From Methanobacteriota archaeon (GTDB lineage: Archaea; Thermoplasmatota; Poseidoniia; Poseidoniales; Poseidoniaceae), in NCBI GenBank assembly GCA_002697705.1, contig NZXL01000075.1:1-10614 (forward strand): 10,614 nucleotides of DNA. The letters run 5' to 3'. The translations under genes were made by a program, and so were the position numbers. The notes beneath the pieces were generated by a model. The model saw only the letters and a list, made by a program, of their open reading frames with translations, was not told where the DNA came from and did no database searches. Below, piece after piece: positions 1 through 6,709 of this stretch. How positions within the stretch are numbered: position 1 is the first letter of the stretch; each line of letters opens with the position of its first letter.

Positions 1-1865
1 GAACTTGTCATAAGGATCAAGTTACCTTGGGCTCCTGAAATCATGCCAGAATTTTCGAGATTGATTTTTACAGAGGCTGATTCTCCAGCCACAGGCCGAT
101 TAGGAGTGGTTTGTGGGTCAAAAGAAATTGAATAAATCGGCCTCTCTTGTGGAGTGTTAACGCTCAGAGAGGTAAAACCAAATCCTGCCACCCAGTTATC
201 TTCATTAGCTCTAACAATTACCTTATCAGCATCTATGAAACCTAAATCGAGAGTCCCTTCTGTAAGACCAGGGCTAAGTGACATAATAGTATCCAAAAGG
301 TATGATTCTTGAAGTGAATCAATATATCCAAGCCTCACTCTAACATCACGTTGTACTCCATCTGAAAGATTTACCCCCCAATCAAATGACAACCCGTTCT
401 GTTCATCCCAAGAAACTCTTGGAATCGAAATTTCCACTGTTTGCCTTTCCGCTATAGAGATATTCAAATCACCAAACAAACCTGGATCAATAGAACCATC
501 AGTAGATTGTAAACTCCAATTTAGCATTTGTAGCCCACTGTCCATCATAGGAACATCAACAAAAATCTCTCCAGCTTCATCAACTCCTAATTGAATCGAA
601 TCTCCGGCATAAGTAATTCCTGCAACTTCACATACAATCTTGACATTACCAGATTTGCTGCCATGATTTCGAACAAGTATCGATAATCTAACATCATCTC
701 CTTCATGCCATGGACCCATGAGTTTAGCAGGAACACTTCCACCTGCAGTTTCAAATTCAGCAGATTCAACCATCAAAGTGAGATTAGCTTCAGACTGAGA
801 GGTGTGAGAAATTCTATCGTTGGAAACCTCACAAGAAAGTTGACCAGGCCTTGCACTTGTAGACACTGAGATATTTACTTCTGAATTTGAATCAAGAATC
901 AAACTATCATTTACAATCAGAAATTGGTCGAATTCACAAGATATATTTCCGTCAAACCCTACTTCACCAGAATTCGAAACCCTAAGATTCCACGTCATTG
1001 TTTCTCCTGCAATAATTTCAGCGGTTACTTCCTCTAAAAGTAAAGAAATTATTGGCAATGGTGGCGGATTGATTGATGAGATGAAATTTGCACTCTCATC
1101 AGATGTATCTCCATCGCCTGAATTGTTTAACCAGATATGAATGCTTATTTGACCTTCATTCATCATTATAGTTGAATTGAAAAAATAGATGCTGGTTTGC
1201 ATTGCATCTACAGAAAATAATTGTGAAGTAGTATTCTCAAAGCCACTAGAATCGCTTAAATTTACGGTCACAAAACCACTCCAATCAAAATCTCCATCAT
1301 TTATGACAGGGATTTGTAGTTGAATATAATCTCCATCATTGACTGATAGATTGCCCGTGTTTTGACCAAGAGAATCAATTCCTTCAATAATAATTGAATC
1401 ACTCTGGCCAACTGAAATATTCAAAGGATTTAATCTCTGCAAAGTTCTTTGAAAAGAAGAAACATGTGTTGGACTTGATGATGCAACATCTCCACTCATG
1501 GAAACTAAAATAACAACATATCCAAATGGAATCTCGGAGAAATTATGTGAAACTTGGATTGATTCACTGGCACTCAACGAATAGTTTTGAATCGTAGTTG
1601 ATATTACCACTCCTGAAATAGTTTCCATGACAAAAGAAACGTTGACAAAAGAGGTCGGCTCGCTTGGAGTGCCAATAATCTCAATATCAAATTCTAACTG
1701 ATAATTAGATTGCTCAATTTTATCGAAATCTGTCAATGAAATGGTATTAGCATCAATAGAAATGCCATCGGAACTTGCAGAGACAAATGGCACATATGAA
1801 GGACATATCAGCAAAATAATCACCAACATGTAGCAGAGCCTAGAACCCCTATCAATTACGCCCAC
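1..1865 (-). CDS. Secreted/surface protein with CARDB-like repeats, N-terminal part (cut at left edge)
   Basis: The minus strand is one open frame from 1865 to the window edge, giving about 621 residues with no stop; the C-terminus lies outside. From the GTG at 1865 the protein has a short n-region with two Arg, a hydrophobic stretch at residues 13-27 and an Ala-type signal-peptidase site (V28-S29-A30, then SSDG). The ATG at 1829 is in frame but begins directly in the hydrophobic core, so GTG 1865 is preferred; an in-frame TAA lies 24 nt further upstream. The mature part is Ser/Asn/Asp-rich with about sixteen N-x-S/T sequons. At least four segments follow the pattern of CARDB or similar beta-sandwich repeats (near 1430-1140, 1070-790, 750-450 and 130-1), each with a phrase such as 'vsNsGevgfdGnisCe' or 'vrNhGsksGnvkivCe'. 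An exported, probably glycosylated surface protein is inferred; its ligand is unknown. It is divergent from the cluster starting at 1956. Confidence 0.8.
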   Translation of the reverse strand, partial: MGVIDRGSRLCYMLVIILLICPSYVPFVSASSDGISIDANTISLTDFDKIEQSNYQLEFDIEIIGTPSEPTSFVNVSFVMETISGVVISTTIQNYSLSASESIQVSHNFSEIPFGYVVILVSMSGDVASSSPTHVSSFQRTLQRLNPLNISVGQSDSIIIEGIDSLGQNTGNLSVNDGDYIQLQIPVINDGDFDWSGFVTVNLSDSSGFENTTSQLFSVDAMQTSIYFFNSTIMMNEGQISIHIWLNNSGDGDTSDESANFISSINPPPLPIISLLLEEVTAEIIAGETMTWNLRVSNSGEVGFDGNISCEFDQFLIVNDSLILDSNSEVNISVSTSARPGQLSCEVSNDRISHTSQSEANLTLMVESAEFETAGGSVPAKLMGPWHEGDDVRLSILVRNHGSKSGNVKIVCEVAGITYAGDSIQLGVDEAGEIFVDVPMMDSGLQMLNWSLQSTDGSIDPGLFGDLNISIAERQTVEISIPRVSWDEQNGLSFDWGVNLSDGVQRDVRVRLGYIDSLQESYLLDTIMSLSPGLTEGTLDLGFIDADKVIVRANEDNWVAGFGFTSLSVNTPQERPIYSISFDPQTTPNRPVAGESASVKINLENSGMISGAQGNLILMTS

Positions 1866-1924
1866 ATGTGTCCTAAGATTAGGGGGTTATTCACCTTCTC
1901 GCCCAAAAGGACTCCTGCGCCATG

Positions 1925-1930
1925 TTTATT
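1925..1930 (+). promoter_or_regulatory. TATA-like box for the coiled-coil/polymerase cluster
   Basis: TTTATT is centred about 28 nt before the ATG at 1956, the spacing expected of an archaeal TATA box driving a leaderless transcript. It lies in the gap between the divergent secreted-protein gene (GTG at 1865) and the cluster. No Shine-Dalgarno precedes 1956, which agrees with leaderless initiation. The assignment rests on position and composition only. Confidence 0.4.
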
Positions 1931-1955
1931 GAAGGTTGAAAACTGGCCCGGATGT

Positions 1956-2708
1956 ATGACTCCACGAGACTTGCTCGCAGTTTCGCCAGAATTCTTGGCG
2001 AAAGCGATTCTGCATCGTCGTGAAAAGATCGTGGATTCATTGCCTTCGCAAATGGCAAAACGCCAAGAGGAAAGGCAAATTGCTGCTAATCTAGCTAAGG
2101 ATTCTAGAGCCAAAAGAGATGATTTAATTTCTAAAGTATCAAACCTCAAAAAAGAGCGTGATGAAGCACAAACTTCTGCAAATCAAATTATTGCTAAATT
2201 AAAAATTCTTTCCGATGCTAATTCTACCAACCAATTCACCAAACTTATTGAAATAGAAAAACTAGATGATGAATCTGACAAAGATTCTTTACTAAATATC
2301 GAAAATTTGCAAACAGAAATTGATGAGCATAAAAATTGGGCATCTAAAAATGTCGAATCAAAAGAAATTTCTGATGATTTAGATGAAATGAGGAAAAATG
2401 CCAACAAATTACTCGAAGCAGGTAAAAAAGCCCATATTGCGTTGATGGAACTCTCAAAAGAGAATAATAAAGTACAGAGTATCTGGCTTGAAAATGAATC
2501 TCATCGAAGAAGATGTGAATCACGCTATACAAAATTAGCACGCTGTAAAAAAGAGAGTGATTCTGCCATTGAATTTTGGAGTGCTGAATTAACCGGAGAT
2601 TTTAGTGAATTATTATTGGACTCCAAGAGAGTCTCACAAGGAGGCCTGTCTAGTCGTTCTTTGATGAAACAAAATTCAGGCAATAAGAAATCAAGGAGGA
2701 AGAATTGA
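1956..2708 (+). CDS. Coiled-coil protein, COG1340-like, coupled to the tailing polymerase
   Basis: A 250-aa, highly charged, mostly helical protein. Start choice: the frame is open back to an ATG at 1866, but those 30 extra residues are Pro/Cys-rich, abut the divergent gene's start and leave no promoter room. ATG 1956 has a TATA-like box about 28 nt upstream. Residues 35-85 and 115-205 are Lys/Glu-rich with heptad-like spacing, and the end is basic (GNKKSRRKN). No enzymatic motif is visible. Residues 188-204 match residues 226-242 of the coiled-coil protein at 5732 at 9 of 17 positions without gaps, and 221-237 match its 282-298 at 8 of 17, so it looks like a diverged paralogue of that COG1340-type family. 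Its stop overlaps the polymerase ATG (TGATG), suggesting stoichiometric synthesis and a physical partnership. The function is unknown; an RNA-binding or scaffolding partner of the polymerase is inference. Confidence 0.75.
   Translation: MTPRDLLAVSPEFLAKAILHRREKIVDSLPSQMAKRQEERQIAANLAKDSRAKRDDLISKVSNLKKERDEAQTSANQIIAKLKILSDANSTNQFTKLIEIEKLDDESDKDSLLNIENLQTEIDEHKNWASKNVESKEISDDLDEMRKNANKLLEAGKKAHIALMELSKENNKVQSIWLENESHRRRCESRYTKLARCKKESDSAIEFWSAELTGDFSELLLDSKRVSQGGLSSRSLMKQNSGNKKSRRKN
2693..2700 (+). promoter_or_regulatory. Strong Shine-Dalgarno for the polymerase gene
   Basis: AAGGAGGA lies 7 nt before the ATG at 2708, within the last codons of the upstream gene. It settles the start at ATG 2708 rather than the adjacent in-frame TTG at 2705. 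It is the strongest SD seen in the window, consistent with reinitiation at the overlapping TGATG. Confidence 0.75.
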
Positions 2709-4777
2709 TGTCAAAAACTTGTCAAGAAACCGGTTTTACCGCATCTCAACAAGCCAAGTGGCCTCTAACACATTCATCACTTACGAATAGTTTGGAAAAA
2801 TCCCAAGTTATTCCTGATTCAGTAAATGAACAGTTATCAAAGGACATACTAGAATTGACCTCAGAACAAGAAATTTCTAAAAAACTATCTGAGCGCAGAG
2901 ATGGTATAATAAATCATCTTAAGAGGCGTTTTGATTCTAAATTCCGAGGCTCAAAATTAACAACTTTTGGGTCTTCTGAATCTGGCCTAGGGTTGAAAAA
3001 TGGAGATGTTGATTTATGCCTAGAGTTTAATGGTGAAAAACCAAAGAAGGTTTTGAATAAAATTGCACGAATGTTACGTGATGATGGAATGGAAGACGTC
3101 ACTTTGATTTCGCATGCCAAAGTTCCAATTGTAAAATTTATTGACCAAAGAAGTAAAATCCCGATTGATATTTCAATCAATAACAGTCTAGCCATATACA
3201 ATACTAAATTACTCAGATCATACAATGACTGTGACTCAAGAGTTCGTCCATTTATTCTAGCTATCAAACATTGGGCATTACACAGAGGGATATGTAATGC
3301 TGCTTACGGAACATTCTCATCATATGCATGGACATTGATAGCATTACAATCATTACAAACCACTAACCCTCCAGTAGTGCCAAATATTCAGAAACACGGT
3401 AAACGCTCGATGAAAATCATAGAAGGGACAGAGTATGACCTAACAATGAGTGAAGAACCAAAGAAATTACTTAAGGAAAATAATTCGCAAAGTGTTGGAG
3501 AACTTTTGTCAAATTTCTTTGAATCATTTGCTTTGAATTGGCCATGGGATGAAAATGTTTTATCCATACGTTCTGGTGAAAATATCTCTCGCTCGAGTAA
3601 AAAATGGGAACAACAAAAACCATCTATAATTGAAGCTGTAATCGATGATAAGAACGTGAGACTTGGTAAACACAGCCTTCCTGTTGAAGATCCATTTGAC
3701 ACCATGCATGACCTTAGTCGAGTTTTAAGACCAGAAGGTGCAATGGATATTCGTGAAGAATTTTTACGTGCCTTCAAAATACTAACTGAGGGTGGAGATT
3801 GGAAAAAACTTACCGAAACTAAATTCCCAGAATTAGTAAATGATTCCGCAAATACTGACTTGTTTGAAGACTTAAGAATTATGCCTGCTCAAGATGTCAA
3901 AGACATGTTGGAGGATTTACAAAGTGAATTATCAGTACTGGAATCCGAAATTGAAATTAGAAATAATGAAAGGAAAAATGCAATTGAAATGTCTAAGGCA
4001 TTACGCAAGAATGCAGAGTTGCAAAGAGAAGAAAATAAAATTGCTAATACACTCAAACCTCGTAGGGCGAAAATTGAACAGGTAAAGAAACAAAGAGATG
4101 AAGTAAATAATAACTACATTCCTGTTCACTGGATTGAAAACGAATTGTCTAAAGTCTTCAAGCGCTTAACAGAAGACGTTGACTTGATGCGAACCCCTTC
4201 ATTGCAAAAAGAAATAGAATTATTCTCTTGGTTCTTCGAATTACAAAGCATGCATGAACACTCTAAGAAAACTCGAGAGTTTCATAATGAATTTAAGAAA
4301 TTATTACGTGAGCAAAAGAATGCCCTGTTTGAATTGGAGAATGTAAAAGAAAGTGGAACTGAAGTCAATTTATTTGGAGATTTTGCTAACTTTGATGACT
4401 TAGCTCACAAATTACTTCTTGAGATGAACCCTATGCATACTGAGAAAAGAAAATTGAAGCGAGAGATTGGTCGTCTTGAAGCTTGGATTCGAATCTCCAG
4501 TAAGAAAGGTGGCCAAAAAGCCCGTCATAATAATCGTTCAAATAAGAAGAATTACTCTAAAAGAAGAAATAATGTTAATGTCGCTGAAGTGAAATCTAGA
4601 GCCGCGTCTGGGGGAGCACTATCACTTTCAGACCTTGATACTCTGCTAAATAGCGGAGGGATTTCTTCCATTTCTAATGGACAACAAAATGGCACAAGTA
4701 AGAAAAAGAAAAAATCTAAGAAAAAGAATTTTTCACCACACCGTGGAAATCGAGGACGCTCCAAAAAAGGAATGTGA
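2708..4777 (+). CDS. Non-canonical poly(A)/poly(U) polymerase (Cid1/TUT/TRF4-like nucleotidyltransferase) with coiled-coil and basic C-terminal extension
   Basis: A 689-aa protein. Residues about 60-215 form a Pol-beta-type nucleotidyltransferase core: F87-G88-S89, eleven residues later D100-V-D102, and a third acidic residue in 'IPIDISINN' (D154). Then come 'NTKLLRSY', 'DSRVRPFILAIKHWA' and 'GTFSSYAWTLIALQSLQ', followed by PPVVPNIQ. Residues 262-360 fit the PAP-associated domain: SVGELLSNFFESFA, VLSIRSGENIS and the hallmark 'PVEDPFDTMHDLSRVL' (325-340). This order and wording are those of eukaryotic Cid1, GLD-2, TUT4/7 and TRF4 enzymes (COG5260), which add A or U to RNA 3' ends. Archaeal CCA-adding enzymes share only the core fold. 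Residues 395-470 and 475-600 are coiled coil; 600-620 and 662-689 are Lys/Arg/Asn-rich, probably RNA-binding. Residues 631-646 repeat the C-terminal motif of the COG1340 protein at 5732. The gene is coupled to both neighbours. The substrate RNA and nucleotide preference cannot be read from sequence. Confidence 0.85.
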   Translation: MSKTCQETGFTASQQAKWPLTHSSLTNSLEKSQVIPDSVNEQLSKDILELTSEQEISKKLSERRDGIINHLKRRFDSKFRGSKLTTFGSSESGLGLKNGDVDLCLEFNGEKPKKVLNKIARMLRDDGMEDVTLISHAKVPIVKFIDQRSKIPIDISINNSLAIYNTKLLRSYNDCDSRVRPFILAIKHWALHRGICNAAYGTFSSYAWTLIALQSLQTTNPPVVPNIQKHGKRSMKIIEGTEYDLTMSEEPKKLLKENNSQSVGELLSNFFESFALNWPWDENVLSIRSGENISRSSKKWEQQKPSIIEAVIDDKNVRLGKHSLPVEDPFDTMHDLSRVLRPEGAMDIREEFLRAFKILTEGGDWKKLTETKFPELVNDSANTDLFEDLRIMPAQDVKDMLEDLQSELSVLESEIEIRNNERKNAIEMSKALRKNAELQREENKIANTLKPRRAKIEQVKKQRDEVNNNYIPVHWIENELSKVFKRLTEDVDLMRTPSLQKEIELFSWFFELQSMHEHSKKTREFHNEFKKLLREQKNALFELENVKESGTEVNLFGDFANFDDLAHKLLLEMNPMHTEKRKLKREIGRLEAWIRISSKKGGQKARHNNRSNKKNYSKRRNNVNVAEVKSRAASGGALSLSDLDTLLNSGGISSISNGQQNGTSKKKKKSKKKNFSPHRGNRGRSKKGM

Positions 4778-4779
4778 GG
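4775..4779 (+). promoter_or_regulatory. Shine-Dalgarno overlapping the polymerase stop codon
   Basis: TGAGG includes the TGA stop of the polymerase gene (4775-4777) and sits 7 nt before the acetyltransferase ATG at 4787. This arrangement favours translational coupling and supports one transcript for the two genes. Confidence 0.5.
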
Positions 4780-4786
4780 CATTAAA

Positions 4787-5263
4787 ATGACTGACATCCA
4801 ATGGGTGTATGGACTTAAACCCGAATCTATGACTTTGCAATGGCGTCAAAGGATAATTGATCTATTCCTATCTGAAACTCAAGAAGTCTACCAGGATTCT
4901 TCATTAATCAATCTAGCAATTCCAGAGTGGGATGGTAATTTGATGCTAATAGATAGGTCCACTTATCCAAAAGCCTCTTCTCTAAAAGGCATATTATGGT
5001 GTAAGCCATTCATGGAAGATTCTGTAAGGGTATTAGCATTTGTCATAGACAAAACATTTCAATCGAAGGGATATGGTGGTAATGCTTGGAAATTCATGAC
5101 TGGAAAAATGAAAAATCAAGGTAAAAAACATGTTCAATTAGAAGTAAAATGTTCAAATATCGATGCTCAAAATTTCTATAGAGTAAGGGGCATGGAAATA
5201 ATTAGACGTATTGATTTGTATTACAAGACCGAACATGGATACATGATGAGGGGCGATTTATAG
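4787..5263 (+). CDS. GNAT-family N-acetyltransferase
   Basis: A 158-aa single-domain protein, the usual size for a GNAT enzyme that transfers acetyl from acetyl-CoA to an amine. The acetyl-CoA-binding motif A is visible as 'VIDKTFQSKGYGGNAW' (residues 86-101), with the Q-x-x-G-x-G pyrophosphate loop at Q92-SKGYG. Motif B follows as 'LEVKCSNIDAQNFYRVRGM' (118-136), with N124, A127 and Y131 in the places typical of RimI-like members. The N-terminal 75 residues are less conserved and should hold the acceptor site. It starts 9 bp after the polymerase gene behind an SD embedded in that gene's stop, so it is probably in the same operon. A role in acetylating the polymerase, its basic tail or a ribosomal protein is possible but only inference; the acceptor could equally be a small molecule. 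Confidence 0.85.
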   Translation: MTDIQWVYGLKPESMTLQWRQRIIDLFLSETQEVYQDSSLINLAIPEWDGNLMLIDRSTYPKASSLKGILWCKPFMEDSVRVLAFVIDKTFQSKGYGGNAWKFMTGKMKNQGKKHVQLEVKCSNIDAQNFYRVRGMEIIRRIDLYYKTEHGYMMRGDL

Positions 5264-5321
5264 GCAGATTGATCAAAAAAGTATGTCAAAGGTTATGCCC
5301 TTCCTCTAACAAGATGAATAT

Positions 5322-5651
5322 ATGGAGGAGTTCATAGTATCTGACTTGACTAGAGTAAGTGGAATAATAAATGCCGCACTAGTTGATAAGGAAGGTTTTC
5401 TTTTATTTGAGGCAAAAGAAAATCTAGAACAATCTGAACAAATTTCCAAAATCGCGGACTTGATTAGAACTAAGGATAAGTTCTCTCGTATCACTGTCAC
5501 TAGTGAAAAGGCAATATTAATTGTTGAACAGTTAGATGTTGGTCACCGCCTCGTTACTTGGTGTGAGCATTCATGTAATTTGGGAATGATTAGAAAAAGT
5601 CTAGAAAACGCCACACAGCGACTCAATGAATATCTAATTAATACAATTTAG
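5322..5651 (+). CDS. Roadblock/LC7 domain protein
   Basis: A 109-aa protein covering essentially one Roadblock/LC7 fold. The family signature is visible as 'LTRVSGIINAALVDKEGFLLFEA' (in residues 9-31), then a helix around 'QISKIADLIRTKD', the strands 'SRITVTSEKAILIVEQLD' and 'RLVTWCEHSCNLGMIRKSL', and a terminal helix. In bacteria and archaea such proteins act as dimers that bind or regulate small Ras-like GTPases (the MglB/MglA pair is the known example). No GTPase gene lies in this window. It follows the acetyltransferase on the same strand after 58 bp. No SD precedes the ATG, so a leaderless or separately initiated message is possible. An alternative reading as a profilin-like or Longin fold is less likely, given the GI-x-x-A-x-L-V-D-x-x-G pattern. 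Confidence 0.8.
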   Translation: MEEFIVSDLTRVSGIINAALVDKEGFLLFEAKENLEQSEQISKIADLIRTKDKFSRITVTSEKAILIVEQLDVGHRLVTWCEHSCNLGMIRKSLENATQRLNEYLINTI

Positions 5652-5693
5652 ATAGACTTTTGCTCACATAATTTTCTAAATGCCAATATCAAG

Positions 5694-5700
5694 CATTAAA
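5694..5700 (+). promoter_or_regulatory. Possible TATA box for the COG1340-type coiled-coil gene
   Basis: CATTAAA lies about 35 nt upstream of the ATG at 5732, in the 80-bp gap after the Roadblock gene. T-rich sequence at about 5657-5677, just after that gene's stop, could serve as an oligo-T type terminator. Together they suggest a transcription unit may begin here; the evidence is compositional only. Confidence 0.3.
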
Positions 5701-5731
5701 TGGGGGATATTGGTCGCACAGTCAGCGTAAG

Positions 5732-6646
5732 ATGGGAATCTTATGTGAACAGGTGCGTAAAACTATGTCTGGAATGAAAGGTATTCTCGAAGAAAGAAGA
5801 AAAATGGTAGATGATAAAGCAACAAAATATCGTACAACACGTGATGAGTGGAATCAAAAAACCAAGGAGAATACTGGTGCCAGAAACGAACTTAATTCAG
5901 AAGTTCGTGAACTAATTGTCCAAGTCAAGGAGCAAAGAGAAATTCGTGAACAAATGAATGAATTGGTTCGTGAAAAGAAAAATGCAAGACAAGAAGCGAA
6001 TAACAAAGTTCGTGAAGCAAAGGCAATAATCGACAAGTCAAGACCTGCTGAAGCACCTACCGAAGGCGGACGTGGACGAAGAGGTCGTGACAGACCTGAA
6101 ACAGTTCAATCCCTTTCTCGTGAACTAAATCGATTAGAATCAGAATTCGAGCGTGGTCAACACACTGGAAAAAACGAAACTAAGGTCATGAATAGACTGA
6201 AAGAGATTTCTTCAAAACTAAAGAAAATGAAGAAGGCTGAAGACTCAAATGATGACTTAAAGGGCGCTAGAGATACTCTAAGAGTTGCTGTTGAAGAACA
6301 AGATGCTGCTCACGAAGAAGTTCAAAAAGCGGCTCAAGCTGCTCAAGAAGCACACGAATTGATGCTACAGTGGAACAAAGAAGTTGACAAGCAGAGGGAA
6401 AAGGCTGAATCTTGCCACCGTGAATTACGTCGCTCAAAGAAAGAAGCCGATAAAGCACATCACTTGTATATCGTCTCACTAAGATGCCTACACTCTATTC
6501 AAGACATACTAGGGGCAATGAAAGGCTCTACTGGTGGCGGCAAGAGAATGGATGCAAGAGTCGAGGTTCAAGACTTGATGAGCAAACTGATGTCCGGAGA
6601 TACTCTGTCTACCGAAGAATTGATGCAACTGCAAAAATTTGACTGA
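5732..6646 (+). CDS. COG1340/DUF7121-type archaeal coiled-coil protein
   Basis: A 304-aa Lys/Glu/Arg-rich coiled-coil protein with no catalytic motif. Relatives in euryarchaea are often misnamed 'phosphoserine phosphatase'; no phosphatase motif is present. Residues 13-100 form the first coil with the family's recurrent R-D/N-E-x-N phrases (TRDEWN, ARNELN). Residues 104-124 are a flexible Gly/Arg linker (EGGRGRRGRDR). Residues 125-245 form a second coil, and the C-terminus 'MSGDTLSTEELMQLQKFD' matches the conserved end of the family (G-x-x-L-x-T-E-E-L-M-x-L-Q). Start: ATG 5732 is the longest. ATG 5765 (MSGMKGILEERRK, 293 aa) has an AGGTG SD at 5750-5754 and is a serious alternative, also suggested by where family similarity begins. 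The cellular role is unknown. It is followed on the same strand by purP after 63 bp. It is a diverged paralogue of the protein at 1956-2708. Confidence 0.8.
   Translation: MGILCEQVRKTMSGMKGILEERRKMVDDKATKYRTTRDEWNQKTKENTGARNELNSEVRELIVQVKEQREIREQMNELVREKKNARQEANNKVREAKAIIDKSRPAEAPTEGGRGRRGRDRPETVQSLSRELNRLESEFERGQHTGKNETKVMNRLKEISSKLKKMKKAEDSNDDLKGARDTLRVAVEEQDAAHEEVQKAAQAAQEAHELMLQWNKEVDKQREKAESCHRELRRSKKEADKAHHLYIVSLRCLHSIQDILGAMKGSTGGGKRMDARVEVQDLMSKLMSGDTLSTEELMQLQKFD
5750..5754 (+). promoter_or_regulatory. SD-like site supporting the alternative start at 5765
   Basis: AGGTG is 10 nt before the in-frame ATG at 5765. No comparable SD precedes ATG 5732. If used, the coiled-coil protein is 11 residues shorter and begins MSGMKGILEERRK. 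Confidence 0.35.
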
Positions 6647-6694
6647 TTTTTCAACGGTAGGAATCAAAGACCCTCGGCAAAACAGCAGATATAA

Positions 6695-6701
6695 GGGGAG
6701 G
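6695..6701 (+). promoter_or_regulatory. Shine-Dalgarno for purP
   Basis: GGGGAGG ends 8 nt before the purP ATG at 6710 and fixes that start. It shows purP is translated from a leadered or polycistronic message. The ATATAAG just before it is too close to the ATG to serve as a promoter for a transcript containing this SD. Confidence 0.65.
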
Positions 6702-6709
6702 CATAAATT

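Noticed and set aside
1866..1955. N-terminal 30-codon extension of the coiled-coil protein
   Set aside because: It would start next to the divergent gene's start and leave no promoter. Its composition (Cys, Pro, Trp) is unlike the rest of the protein, and the TATA-like box at 1925-1930 would lie inside the coding region.
2885..3400. Polymerase gene as an archaeal CCA-adding enzyme
   Set aside because: The G-S and D-x-D core is shared, but the 'SSYAWTLIALQSLQ' and 'VEDPFD' PAP-associated elements and the overall order fit the Cid1/TUT/TRF4 class.
5732..6646. Annotation as phosphoserine phosphatase
   Set aside because: Relatives of this coiled-coil family are sometimes given that name, but no HAD-type D-x-D-x-T/V motif or any other catalytic signature is present.
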